NCBI GenBank assembly: GCA_964425755.1
Contig: CAYRNY010000001.1
Location: 248,001 to 312,000, forward strand
DNA from: CAYRNY01 sp964425755
GTDB taxonomy: Bacteria > Chloroflexota > Anaerolineae > Aggregatilineales > Aggregatilineaceae
DNA length: 64,000 nucleotides
Direction of reading: 5' to 3'
Part shown: positions 24,925 to 33,252 of the stretch, one piece after another
Position numbering within the stretch: the stretch's first letter is position 1
How the letters are laid out: every line of letters begins with the position of its first letter
Program-made: the position numbers and the translations under genes
Notes under the pieces: model-generated
What the model was told of the DNA's origin: nothing
Databases searched by the model: none
What the model saw: only the letters and a program-made list of their open reading frames with translations

Positions 24925-25011
24925 ATGTACCGGTTACGTTTTCGCTGGTTGATCGGGGCGTTCAAACGCCGGAAAGCGCGCCGGGCGCTGCGCCGCGTTC
25001 GCCGCAAGTAG
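24925..25011 (+). CDS. Micro-ORF: 28-residue highly basic peptide
   Basis: ATG 24925 follows a strong GGAGAGGAGCC site at seven to ten bases. The peptide begins MYRLRFRWLIGAF and ends KRRKARRALRRVRRK: an aromatic/hydrophobic N-half and a C-half with about eleven Arg/Lys in fifteen residues. It could be a membrane-surface or nucleic-acid-binding peptide, or a leader peptide whose Arg codons monitor translation. It stands 74 bp before the PAP2-like gene, with two hairpins in between (25020-25036 and 25039-25058). No family recognised. Too short for coding statistics, so the call rests on ribosome site and composition. Confidence 0.5.
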   Translation: MYRLRFRWLIGAFKRRKARRALRRVRRK

Positions 25012-25019
25012 CGCCATCC

Positions 25020-25058
25020 TGCACGTGTTGCGTGCACCGCCGGGACAATCGTCCCGGC
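25020..25058 (+). promoter_or_regulatory. Two adjacent hairpins between micro-ORF and PAP2-like gene
   Basis: TGCACG-TGTTG-CGTGCA (25020-25036), then GCCGGGAC-AATC-GTCCCGGC (25039-25058) followed by TTTGGG. The second resembles a weak attenuator. Together with the upstream leader ORF this looks like a possible attenuation arrangement. Confidence 0.4.
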
Positions 25059-25085
25059 TTTGGGATTTATCGACCGGAGATCAGT

Positions 25086-25901
25086 ATGCTGCATGGATTG
25101 CTTGACAGGCTCACACAGGTTTCCTGGCTGCGCCGTATACTGCAAAACCGCCTTGCGCTGGCAGGATTGCTACTGGCGGTTCAGGTCCAGTTTTTCACGA
25201 TCAATCTTCTGAACGCCCGCCTGCGCGCCCCTACCGCTGGCTGGGAACTGCGCATCCCGAGCATTGACGACAACCTGGTCCCGAACGGGTACTGGCTGAT
25301 CCCGTACAGCCTGGGATTTGTGCTGGCGGCGCTGGTCCCGTTGTGGGCCATGTTCGTGATGCCGAACACCGAATACCGCCAGTTCGTGTTCGGGATGCTG
25401 CTCGCGGCGCTGGTGGGCTACGTGATCTACATCGTCTTCCCGACCTACGTCACCAAGCCCGCACCGGGCGACGTGCCCGGCAACGACGTGTTCGCGCGCA
25501 CGCTGCGCGCTTCCTACGAGGTCGATGCCCAGGCCAGCACGCATAACGCCGCGCCCAGCCAGCACGTGTTCTACGCGATCCTGAACGCCTGCTTCGTGAT
25601 CCGCTTCCGCCCGCGCATGCGCACGTTCTGGTTCTGGACCACGCTGGCGGCGTTGATCTCGGCGTCCGCGCTGCTGACCATGCGCCACAACACGCCGGAT
25701 ATCATCCTGGGCTACATCACCGCGGTCGGCGGCTACTATGCGGGCGTGTGGCTGGGCGCGCGGACCACGGCGGCGCTCGGTGACGCCCACGCCGCGATCG
25801 CGCTGCCGGGCTGGATACCGGCATGGCTGCCGCGCTGGCTGGCGGATATCCCACGCCTGCCGCGCCGCCGCGCGCGCGAGCTCGACACGTGGCCGTCGTG
25901 A
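25086..25901 (+). CDS. PAP2-superfamily-like integral membrane phosphatase/transferase
   Basis: 271 residues with about six membrane helices. The three PAP2 motifs are present in loose form: TKPAPGDVPGND (motif 1 region), PSQHVF (motif 2, PSxH) and TMRHNTPDIILGY (motif 3, RHxxxD with the catalytic His). The form is closest to the PAP2_3/inositol phosphorylceramide synthase-like branch, acting on lipid phosphates at the outer face. ATG 25086 is preceded by CGGAGA. An in-frame ORF extends upstream to 24873 but overlaps the micro-ORF and hairpins. The next plus-strand gene, an aminotransferase, is 154 bp downstream. Confidence 0.8.
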   Translation: MLHGLLDRLTQVSWLRRILQNRLALAGLLLAVQVQFFTINLLNARLRAPTAGWELRIPSIDDNLVPNGYWLIPYSLGFVLAALVPLWAMFVMPNTEYRQFVFGMLLAALVGYVIYIVFPTYVTKPAPGDVPGNDVFARTLRASYEVDAQASTHNAAPSQHVFYAILNACFVIRFRPRMRTFWFWTTLAALISASALLTMRHNTPDIILGYITAVGGYYAGVWLGARTTAALGDAHAAIALPGWIPAWLPRWLADIPRLPRRRARELDTWPS

Positions 25902-26055
25902 GCATGGCCCGCACACCGTCCACGCATCCAATTTGTACCCCCTGACCAAACCCGCGACACGTAGATCGCGTTATCATCGCGGCTTGACGTCGCCGCGTTA
26001 CCCGTGTGACGACGTATAACAGCACGATTGGTCCGCTATCATTGAGGAGAGCGTT

Positions 26056-27363
26056 ATGAGCGTCACCGCTTCGCCCCGTTTTGCCGTCCCGCAGGACACG
26101 CTGGTACCGGTGAGCGCCTACCCCGGCAACCAATACGAGATCCCGCCGTCACGCATGTTTATGATCAAGCTCTCGCTGAAAAAATACCGCGAGACGCACG
26201 GCGCGGATGCCGTTGTATACGACGCCTCACAGGGGGATGGCGGGGCTTCGCTGCCGGGCGTCGACCCGGCGATCCTGGATCGGGCGCACGAGCTGCTGAA
26301 AGCGCACGGCACCGGCTACGACTTCCCTTACGGCGCGAACGTGTTCCGCCAGGCCACGATCGAGCAGTACTGGCAGCTCGATCCCGCGCTCGGCTGGGGG
26401 CCGGAAAACGTACTGTTCGCCGTCGGCGGGCGTGACGCGCTGCTGAAAGCTTACAGCGCGATGATCACGCTCGGCACGGGCCGCGTTGGGGACGCGGTGA
26501 TCACGTCGCGCGTGCCCTGGATCAGCTACAACTGGGGACCGTACGCGATCGGGGCGAACGTGCTGCACGCCCCCGGCGACGAGTCCGACGCCTGGCGCTA
26601 CACTGAAGACGGCATCGTCGCGGCGGTCGAGTTCGCGCAGCAAACCGGCGGGCGGCAGGTCGCCGGGATCATCATCACCTCGCCGGACAACCCGACCGGA
26701 CACACGCTCAGCACCGAGGAACAGATCGCGCTCGGCAAATGCGCGCTGGCGGCGGGCGTCAAGTACGTGCTCTACGACTGGATTTACCACTACATCACGG
26801 AAGGCGAGCCGATGGACGCCAACGCAGTGCTGCGGGCCTTCACCCCGGACGAGCGCGCGCGCATCATCATTCTCGACGGGCTGACGAAAGTCATGGGCGC
26901 GTCGAACGTGCGCGCCGCGCACTTGCTCGCCAGCGCGGACGTGGTCAAGTTCATCAGTGGCCGCGCCTCGCACGGCGTGATCCCGCATTTTCACGGGCAG
27001 GCGGTGGCGATGGCAGCCTACGAGCAGGGACTCAAGCAGGCCGCGTCGAACATCATCGGCCCGACCAACGCCAGCCGCAAAGTGATGCGCGAATTTCTGA
27101 CCGCCAACGGCTACCGCTTCATCATGGGCGACGGCGGTTATTACGCCTTCATCAACGTCGCCCCCTGGATGGAGAAGGGCGGCTTCGCGGACAGCTTCGA
27201 ACTGGGGGCATATCTCGCGGAACAGCACGGGGTCGCGGTGGTGCCGGGGGCGGCATTCTCCGAAGACGGCGACGGGTGGGTGCGCTTCTCGTATGCGTTG
27301 CCGCCGGAGATCACGCGGGGCGCGCTGGCGCGTTTCCACGACGCGTTACAAGCACTCGACTAA
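26056..27363 (+). CDS. Class I/II PLP-dependent aminotransferase
   Basis: 435 residues, fold type I. SPDNPTGHTLS gives the Asn that contacts PLP, LYDWIYHY the Asp/Tyr of the cofactor pocket, and LDGLTKVMGASNVRAAHL the Schiff-base Lys plus the Arg that follows. FSYALPP near the end fits the substrate-carboxylate Arg region (RFSYALP). Transfers an amino group from an amino acid to a keto acid; the substrate is not evident. GAGGAG lies before ATG 26056. Preceded by the PAP2-like gene, no obvious pathway partners. Confidence 0.9.
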   Translation: MSVTASPRFAVPQDTLVPVSAYPGNQYEIPPSRMFMIKLSLKKYRETHGADAVVYDASQGDGGASLPGVDPAILDRAHELLKAHGTGYDFPYGANVFRQATIEQYWQLDPALGWGPENVLFAVGGRDALLKAYSAMITLGTGRVGDAVITSRVPWISYNWGPYAIGANVLHAPGDESDAWRYTEDGIVAAVEFAQQTGGRQVAGIIITSPDNPTGHTLSTEEQIALGKCALAAGVKYVLYDWIYHYITEGEPMDANAVLRAFTPDERARIIILDGLTKVMGASNVRAAHLLASADVVKFISGRASHGVIPHFHGQAVAMAAYEQGLKQAASNIIGPTNASRKVMREFLTANGYRFIMGDGGYYAFINVAPWMEKGGFADSFELGAYLAEQHGVAVVPGAAFSEDGDGWVRFSYALPPEITRGALARFHDALQALD

Positions 27364-27434
27364 ACGCAGGTCGCCGGCGTATCAGCCGGCAGGCACACGG
27401 GGTTGTGGGAACGGCGCGCGGCAGGTGCGACGCC

Positions 27435-28184
27435 CTACGACCCCGACACAATTTCCGGGTGGTCGCGCCGGGGGGACACACTGCGCAGGAGCAGCGCCTT
27501 TTCGACCTGGTAAGCGATCACCATCACGAACAGCACGATCAGCACGATCGTCGCCGTGATGTGCATATCTTCGGAGACATACCCCGCGAAAACGTCCGCC
27601 GCAAAATAGTACAACTGCGACATCACCAGGTTGCCGATCACCTTGCCGGTGAACACCAGCAACGCGATCACGCGCCAGGGATAGCGCACCATCGCCAGCG
27701 ACGTCGTGATCATGCCTTCCGGGGCAGGCGTCGCGGAAAACAGCCAGACCAGCGCCAGCACCGAGCGCGGCCAGCGCTCCGTACAGGTGGTGACCAGCCG
27801 GAACAGCCAGCTTTTGCCGGGGTCCTCAACCTGCGCCAGCACACTGTGCGCCACGACATACGACGACACCGCGCCGAGTCCGGCCCCTAACCCCGCGCCC
27901 AGTCCGAGTCGCAGCGCGTCCAGCGGCGAGACGGCGTACAGCACCAGCGTGAACAGTGGCAGCCCGTACGGCAGCGGCATCACCAGCGTCAGGCTTGAGA
28001 TGTACGCGATCAAAAACATGCCGATCCAGCCCCAGTGGGTGAGATCGCGCATGAACGCGCTGAGGTCGGCCTCAAAGCTATCCAGCACGCCGGTCGCCGC
28101 AAACACCGCCAATCCCAAGAAGGACAGCAGCGTCAGGCCCAGGTATTTGATTTCGACACGGTATCGCTCAAGTAAATCGCTCAT
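27435..28184 (-). CDS. VTT/DedA-like integral membrane protein (paralogue 1)
   Basis: 249 residues from ATG 28184 (MSDLLERYR); M at 28196 is an alternative, neither with a strong ribosome site. About five to six membrane helices, a Gly-rich segment LGAGLGAGLGAVSSYVVAHSVL typical of SNARE-associated/VTT proteins, and the signature SATPAPEGMITTSLAMVRYPWR. It shares order and motifs with the protein at 55366-56112 (EIKYLGLTLLS / ELKYALITLAI; ATPAPEG / ATPAPDA; FVMVIAYQVEKA / FVMLIAYQIEKA). DedA relatives act as lipid flippases or proton-coupled transporters; role here unknown. Confidence 0.75.
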   Translation of the reverse strand: MSDLLERYRVEIKYLGLTLLSFLGLAVFAATGVLDSFEADLSAFMRDLTHWGWIGMFLIAYISSLTLVMPLPYGLPLFTLVLYAVSPLDALRLGLGAGLGAGLGAVSSYVVAHSVLAQVEDPGKSWLFRLVTTCTERWPRSVLALVWLFSATPAPEGMITTSLAMVRYPWRVIALLVFTGKVIGNLVMSQLYYFAADVFAGYVSEDMHITATIVLIVLFVMVIAYQVEKALLLRSVSPRRDHPEIVSGS

Positions 28185-28282
28185 ATAGCACAACACACCG
28201 CAACCGCTGCCACACGCTCGCCAGCGCGGGCAGTGCCGGGGTGCGCTCTCATACTCCTGCAGACTCTACCTGGTGCCCTAGT

Positions 28283-28882
28283 TTAACGTGAGACGTGCGG
28301 GTTATCCACCACCCACCAGCGCCAGGGCATCGAGAGCCAGGGTTCGCGTACATGCTTGCCGAGTCCGATACGCGGCCCGGCCTGCACCTGCGCGTCAGGC
28401 ACGCGCTCCCCCGCCTCGATCCATAACCCGGAAGTGGCGCTGGTCATGTCCGCGCGGTTATCCTCGCCCGTGATCGCCAGCGCCATCGTCAGGCGGCCCG
28501 GCCCGCTGGCCCATTCGTCCTGTGGACGCCCGGGGCGGTTCGCCGCGATCACGTCCAGCCCTTCGAGCGGCTCCAGCGCGCGGATCAGAACCGCCGCCGG
28601 GTGATCGACCGGCTCGCACACGACGTTGAGCAACCAGTACATGCCGTAGGTCAGGTAGACGTAGGCATGGCCGGGCGCTTCCCACATCGGCAGGTTGCGC
28701 GCGGTCTTGCCTGACCGGCTGTGCGCCGCGAGGTCCGCGACTGTACGGTAGGCTTCCGTCTCCACGATGCGCCCGGCCACGCGCCGCCCGTCGATCTGCC
28801 GGACCAGCCGTGCGCCGAGTAAATCCCGCGCCACAACCGTCGATTGCTGTGCAAAAAATTCGCGGTCCATGATCGTACCCAC
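28283..28882 (-). CDS. 3-methyladenine (alkyladenine) DNA glycosylase, AAG/MPG family
   Basis: 199 residues. Excises alkylated purines from DNA. Family landmarks: FFAQQSTVVARDLLGARLVR, RIVETEAYRTVADLAAHS (catalytic Glu in ETEAY), AYVYLTYGMYWLLNVV (intercalating Tyr region), ASGPGRLTMALAI and PRIGLGK. GTG 28882 has AGGGGGG four bases before it; ATG 28870 is an alternative. It lies 66 bp downstream of purD on the same strand and may be read from the purC-purD transcript. Confidence 0.95.
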   Translation of the reverse strand: MGTIMDREFFAQQSTVVARDLLGARLVRQIDGRRVAGRIVETEAYRTVADLAAHSRSGKTARNLPMWEAPGHAYVYLTYGMYWLLNVVCEPVDHPAAVLIRALEPLEGLDVIAANRPGRPQDEWASGPGRLTMALAITGEDNRADMTSATSGLWIEAGERVPDAQVQAGPRIGLGKHVREPWLSMPWRWWVVDNPHVSR

Positions 28883-28948
28883 AAGGCCCCCCTGATCGGT
28901 CTGTACACTGGTATGTACGGCGTAACGGGCTGAGGAGTTGCGCCGCGC

Positions 28949-30226
28949 TCACAACCGCGCCGGCACGCGCGCCCCGATATCCGTGCGGTAATGCGCGCCC
29001 TCAAAGTGCACGCGCTGCACCGCCCGGTATGCCAGCCGGACCGCTGCGCGCGGGTCCGGCGCGATCCCGGTCAAGCTCACCACCCGCCCACCGGTGGTGA
29101 CCAGCGTGTTCGGCCCGATGCGGCGTGTCCCGGCGTGGAACAGGCGCACTCCCGGCGGCAGCGCGCCAGACTGCCGGATCGGGATGCCGGAATAGCTGCG
29201 CCCGGGGTACCCTTCCGTGACCATCACGACCGAAACCGCCGTCTCCTCGCGCCAACGTAACACGGACGGGTCAAGCGTCCCCGCCAGGCACGCGCCGATC
29301 ACGTCCAGCAGGTCGTTTTCCAGCAGCGGCAGCACGGCCTGCGCGCCCGGATCGCCAAAACGCGCGTTGAGTTCCAGCGTCAACAGCCCGCGCTCGGTCA
29401 CGCTCACCCCCGCGCACAGCACGCCGCGAAACGCGATCCCTTCCTGCGCCAGTCCGCGCATCACCGGCCTGAGAATCTCCCGCTCGACCCGGCGGGCCAT
29501 GTCCGGTGTCAGGGCCGGAGCAAGCGCGCCCATCCCGCCCGTGTTCGGCCCGCGATCGTCGTCATGCAGCCGCTTATAATCGCGAACGCCCGGCATCGGT
29601 GCGAGCGTCTGGCCGTCGCAGAACGCCATCACGGAGACTTCCTGCCCGGCGATGCGCGGCTCGATGATCACCTTGTGCCCTGCCGGGCCGAGCGCGTCGC
29701 GCTCCAGCAAGGCGCGCAGAATCCCCGCCGCGTCGCTCTCACCGCGCGGCAGAAAAACGCCCTTCCCCTGTGCCAGCCCGTCCGCCTTGATCACCAGCTC
29801 ATCGGCGCGGTGCGTGACGACGTAGTCCATCGCCGGTTCGAGCTGGGTGAATACCCTGTACGGCGCGGTCGGCACGCCGCAGCGCAGCATCAGTTCTTTG
29901 GCGTGGCTCTTGGATGTCTCGATCATCGCGGCGCGACGCTGCGGCCCGAAAACACGCAACCCGGCGGCCTCGAACTGGTCCACCAGGCCGCCCGCCAACG
30001 GGTCCTCCGGCCCCACGATGGTGAGATCGACCGCCTCGGTGTCGGCGTAGTCGATCAGGCTCACGACGTCGGTCGCGTCGATGTCCACACTCGCGGCGAT
30101 CGGGATCTCGGCCATGCCGCCGTTGCCGGGCGCGACGCTGATCCGCGTGGCGCGCGGGGATTGGGCGAGCTTCCAGGCCAGCGCGTGCTCGCGCCCGCCG
30201 CCGCCAATCACCAGGATATGCGTCAT
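28949..30226 (-). CDS. purD: Phosphoribosylamine-glycine ligase
   Basis: 425 residues, second step of purine synthesis: joins glycine to phosphoribosylamine with ATP. The N-terminus ILVIGGGGREHALAWKL, the ATP-grasp segments ELVIKADGLAQGKGVFL, VSVMAFCDGQTL and DYKRLHDDDRGPNTGGMGALAP, and ELNARFGDPGAQAVLPLL metal-ligand stretch are all present. Full length for the family (about 420-430). AGGGGGC lies before ATG 30226. It follows purC by 209 bp, with a hairpin in the gap. Confidence 0.97.
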   Translation of the reverse strand: MTHILVIGGGGREHALAWKLAQSPRATRISVAPGNGGMAEIPIAASVDIDATDVVSLIDYADTEAVDLTIVGPEDPLAGGLVDQFEAAGLRVFGPQRRAAMIETSKSHAKELMLRCGVPTAPYRVFTQLEPAMDYVVTHRADELVIKADGLAQGKGVFLPRGESDAAGILRALLERDALGPAGHKVIIEPRIAGQEVSVMAFCDGQTLAPMPGVRDYKRLHDDDRGPNTGGMGALAPALTPDMARRVEREILRPVMRGLAQEGIAFRGVLCAGVSVTERGLLTLELNARFGDPGAQAVLPLLENDLLDVIGACLAGTLDPSVLRWREETAVSVVMVTEGYPGRSYSGIPIRQSGALPPGVRLFHAGTRRIGPNTLVTTGGRVVSLTGIAPDPRAAVRLAYRAVQRVHFEGAHYRTDIGARVPARL

Positions 30227-30347
30227 CGTGGCTGCCCCCTATGCCGCCAGCACGGATTTCAGGGATCGCGGCCTGCCGCGATCGGGCAACGGTGTGTCAA
30301 CAGTGTGCAGGTCCATCGCTGTTTCCTTTGTATGGGCGGCAAAGCAC

Positions 30348-30379
30348 GGTGGGGCGCATCGTATCGCATACGCCCCACC
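30348..30379 (-). terminator. Hairpin between purC and purD
   Basis: GGTGGGGCG (30348-30356) pairs with CGCCCCACC (30371-30379), 14-base loop. No U-tract. It may attenuate read-through from purC to purD. The ATACGCCCCAC half also occurs in the hairpin at 51928-51956. Confidence 0.4.
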
Positions 30380-30435
30380 CGTCACCTATACTGTAGCATA
30401 GTTGTCTGCGATCGGTTGGCATTAGCCCAGATGTA

Positions 30436-31407
30436 CTATTTCACCACCTGCGCGTAATGCAACGCGACCATGATCCGTTTCTGCGCGGGATAACTGGCCG
30501 GGAGAAACGCGTTGCCGGTCAGCAGTTCGTAAACCCGTTGGTAGCGCTGGCTGATCGCGATCGCCATCTCCTCGCTCAGCGGGGGCAGATCATCGCGCTC
30601 GTCGTACCCCAGCGCCTGGTACCACAACCGCACAAACTCGCGGTCGAAACTCTCCGGCTCTTCGCCCACCTCGAAACGCTCGTCGTAGGTCTCCGAGCGC
30701 CAGAAGCGCGAGCTGTCCGGCGTGTGCAACTCGTCGATCAGCACCAGGTCGCCGTTCAGGTCCAGCCCGAACTCGTACTTGCTGTCGACCAGGATCAGGT
30801 CCGCCAGGATGCTCAACTGGCGACCGCGCAAGAACAGCTTGAGCGCCACTTCCTGGATGCGTTCCCACAGGGCCGGATGCACGCCGGTCGCGATCACCTC
30901 TTCGTGTGTCAGCGGGTGCTCGTGCGAGTGGCCGAACGTTTTTGATGTCGCGGTCACGATGGGGTGTGCGAGTTCCTGGTTCTTGCGCAGCCCGTCCGGG
31001 AAGTCGACCCCGTAGATCGTGCGCGCGCCGGACTCGTACTGCTTCCACAGGCTCGTGGGCGTGATGCCGCTGATGAAGCCGCGCACGATCACCGCGATCG
31101 GCAGCGGGTTGGCCGTCAGCGCGATCGTCACGTTCGGATCGGGCACATCGATCACGTGATTCGGCACGATATCCGCCGTGTGCTCAAACCACCAGTTCGT
31201 GAGCTGGTTCAGCACTTGCCCTTTATACGGCACAACGCCGACGTGCTGGTCAAACACCGAAAACCGGTCGGTAGTGATCACCACGCGCCGCCCGTCGGAA
31301 AGCTCAAAGTTATCGCGCACCTGGCCGCGCTGCGCCATCAGGTCGGGCAGTTCGAGCGCTTCCAGGGCCATGCCAATCATGGGGCGAATTTGTCCGGGCG
31401 TCAACAT
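30436..31407 (-). CDS. purC: Phosphoribosylaminoimidazole-succinocarboxamide synthase
   Basis: 323 residues. Condenses CAIR with aspartate using ATP. Signatures are GQVRDNFEL, TDRFSVFDQ, LVDSKYEFGLD and LIDELHTPDSSRFW. The length and the VPYKGQVLNQLTNWWFEHT section match the longer, roughly 300-residue class rather than the short 235-residue bacterial form. AAGG precedes ATG 31407. First of the purC-purD-glycosylase series. Confidence 0.96.
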   Translation of the reverse strand: MLTPGQIRPMIGMALEALELPDLMAQRGQVRDNFELSDGRRVVITTDRFSVFDQHVGVVPYKGQVLNQLTNWWFEHTADIVPNHVIDVPDPNVTIALTANPLPIAVIVRGFISGITPTSLWKQYESGARTIYGVDFPDGLRKNQELAHPIVTATSKTFGHSHEHPLTHEEVIATGVHPALWERIQEVALKLFLRGRQLSILADLILVDSKYEFGLDLNGDLVLIDELHTPDSSRFWRSETYDERFEVGEEPESFDREFVRLWYQALGYDERDDLPPLSEEMAIAISQRYQRVYELLTGNAFLPASYPAQKRIMVALHYAQVVK

Positions 31408-31819
31408 GAACGTCTGCCTTTTCCGTCACTTGCCGCGCATGCGGGCCGACCACCTCATACCCCGGCACCTGCTGCCGCACAGCGCGACCCTGCCGCGCGA
31501 TGCGCACGGGACAAGGTAAGAGTCTATAGCCCCAATGATAGAACGGAACCGGTTTTGAGGAAAATCGGGCACGCAGCACACCGCAGCGGGGACGGCACCC
31601 GGCGCGCGCCACCAACATTAAGCCTGGATTTTGCGCCCGTTTCGTTTATAATACAGGCGCTTGGCGGCAGGTGTGCTGCCGGGCAAATCGAAATGACGCC
31701 AATCCGCCTATCTCCAACGGGCACCGGTGCTGTGGGTTCCCGCCCCCAGTGCTGCCGTAGCTGTGCTACGGCAGGCCGTTGCGAGATAGATTATTCGCAA
31801 CCCCGGGGAGGTGAGTGAG
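31408..31819. other. Intergenic region upstream of purC (minus) and rpmJ (plus)
   Basis: No supportable gene. It contains a perfect -10 TATAAT at 31647-31652 reading toward rpmJ (only a weak TGGATT at -35, 16-base spacing) and a hairpin at 31752-31774 in the rpmJ leader. Confidence 0.6.
31752..31774 (+). promoter_or_regulatory. Leader hairpin upstream of rpmJ
   Basis: CTGCCGTAG (31752-31760) and CTACGGCAG (31766-31774) form a perfect nine-base stem with loop CTGTG, ending 45 bases before the rpmJ ATG. No U-tract. Could be a protein-binding site controlling ribosomal protein synthesis. Confidence 0.45.
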
Positions 31820-31936
31820 ATGAAAGTACGCGCATCGGTGCGCCTTATGTGCGAACATTGTTATTTCGTGCGCCGCAATGGCCGCCTGTATGTGATGTGC
31901 TCGTCGAACCCGAAGCACAAGCAGCGCCAGGGCTAG
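31820..31936 (+). CDS. rpmJ: 50S ribosomal protein L36 (bL36)
   Basis: 38 residues: starts MKVRASVRLMCEHCYF and ends NPKHKQRQG. The zinc ligands C11-x2-C14, C27 and H33 (C-type L36 with CxxC-C-H) are in place. GGGGAGGT precedes ATG 31820 by six to seven bases, and a strong terminator follows at once. It is a free-standing gene here, flanked by purine genes and a hydrolase, not by infA, secY or rpsM as in the usual spc/alpha operon context. Confidence 0.95.
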   Translation: MKVRASVRLMCEHCYFVRRNGRLYVMCSSNPKHKQRQG

Positions 31937-31960
31937 GTCGCACCTGGGAGCCAACAACGG

Positions 31961-31989
31961 AAACGGGCCGCGCGGCCCGTTTTTGTTTT
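31961..31989 (+). terminator. Rho-independent terminator of rpmJ
   Basis: AAACGGGCC-GCGC-GGCCCGTTT stem followed by TTTGTTTT, 25 bases after the rpmJ stop. Confidence 0.9.
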
Positions 31990-32161
31990 GCAGCGCTGCC
32001 ACACCGCCCACACCGCCCGGATAAGCCGGACAAGCGTAGAATTCCCTCAACGGGCAGGATCGCGTACAATAAGAAGACGCAAGGCGGGACCGGTTTCCCC
32101 CGCAATCCCCGGCTCAGTAGCCGGAATACTGCGCCAAACCACACACACAAGCGAGGTCCGA

Positions 32162-33070
32162 ATGGCAACCCTCGAGTTGCCCGAAACAACGCGCGCCCTG
32201 TATCCATTCGCATCTCATTTTTTCACGCTGAGCGACGGCACGCGGATGCACTATATCGACGAAGGCCCGCAGGACGGTAACGTGCTGGTCTTTGCGCACG
32301 GCTACCCCCTGTGGAGCTTCGAGTTTCGCGCGTTGGTGATCTACTACGCGGCGCTGGGCTGGCGCTGCATCGCGATGGACCACGTCGGCTACGGGCTGAG
32401 CGACAAACCCAACTCGCGCCGCTACCACACGCTGGAGCGCCACACCGCTAACCTGACGGCGTTCATCACCGGGCTGGAGCTGCGCGACATCACGCTGGTG
32501 CTGGAAAACTGGGGCGGCCCGCTGGGACTGGGGTACGCCCTGGCGCACCTGGACAACGTCCGGCGGCTGGTGCTGATGAACACGTGGGCCTTCCATGACA
32601 GCTACCCCCACCCGCTGCACCCGCTGGTACGCCTGGTCGCCAGCCCCGGCATCGGGGAGTTGTTGTTCGGCGTGTTCAACCTCGCCTTTGCGCTGGGGGT
32701 GCAGCGCTGGACGCGGCGCACGCTGTCATCGTCCGTGCTGGCCGCCTACAAAGCGCCCTTTCGCGAACCGCGCAGCCGGACCGCGCTGGTGCAGTTCCCG
32801 CGCATGATCAACACGTCACCGACCCATCCCTCCGCCGCCCGGATGCGCGCGATCGAGAGCCGCCTCGACGAACTGCGCGGCATCCCGATCCTGCTGATCT
32901 GGGGCGCGGACGACCCCGTCTTCCCGCCGGACATCGCCGAACACTGGAAAACGATGTTGCCCCGCGCGCACGGCCCGATCCTGCTGGATGATGCCGGGCA
33001 CTTTCTGCCGGAAGACGACCCCGACACGCTCGCGATCCACCTGGACGAGTTTCTCGACGCGACAGGCTGA
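32162..33070 (+). CDS. Haloalkane dehalogenase-like alpha/beta hydrolase with Asn at the nucleophile position
   Basis: 302 residues. Overall form is that of haloalkane dehalogenases: HGYPLWSFEFR (oxyanion loop, compare HGxPxW), LVLENWGGPLGLGYA (nucleophile elbow, usually xDWGG), LIWGADDPVFPP (acid) and DDAGHFLPEDDP (catalytic His). The nucleophile Asp is Asn116 (codon AAC, 32507-32509), while the halide-binding Trp next to it is kept. With Asn, the normal covalent alkyl-enzyme cycle should fail unless the Asn deamidates. GAGGT precedes ATG 32162; the in-frame extension to 31988 crosses the rpmJ terminator. A monocistronic unit. Confidence 0.85.
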   Translation: MATLELPETTRALYPFASHFFTLSDGTRMHYIDEGPQDGNVLVFAHGYPLWSFEFRALVIYYAALGWRCIAMDHVGYGLSDKPNSRRYHTLERHTANLTAFITGLELRDITLVLENWGGPLGLGYALAHLDNVRRLVLMNTWAFHDSYPHPLHPLVRLVASPGIGELLFGVFNLAFALGVQRWTRRTLSSSVLAAYKAPFREPRSRTALVQFPRMINTSPTHPSAARMRAIESRLDELRGIPILLIWGADDPVFPPDIAEHWKTMLPRAHGPILLDDAGHFLPEDDPDTLAIHLDEFLDATG

Positions 33071-33193
33071 CCGCCAACCCGCACGCGACGCCGCCCCCTC
33101 ATCACGTGAAGCGCGTGATCGCCCAGCGTCGGGACGCCGGTAAGTGTCATACGTCGCAGCCCATCCCCTACCTGACCTGCGCCCGGAATCAGC

Positions 33194-33221
33194 GGGCGCG
33201 GCAGAACCCTCTACCGCGCCC
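33194..33221. terminator. Hairpin between convergent hydrolase and glycosidase-like genes
   Basis: GGGCGCGG (33194-33201) with CCGCGCCC (33214-33221), 12-base loop, no U-tract. Stem identical to that at 15418-15446. Confidence 0.45.
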
Positions 33222-33252
33222 CGTGACCGTTACATGCGACCGGGTCGCACCG

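Noticed and set aside
24503..24952. 149-codon ORF across the AT-rich intergenic region
   Set aside because: No ribosome site, no coding bias, and its end overlaps the better supported micro-ORF and hairpin.
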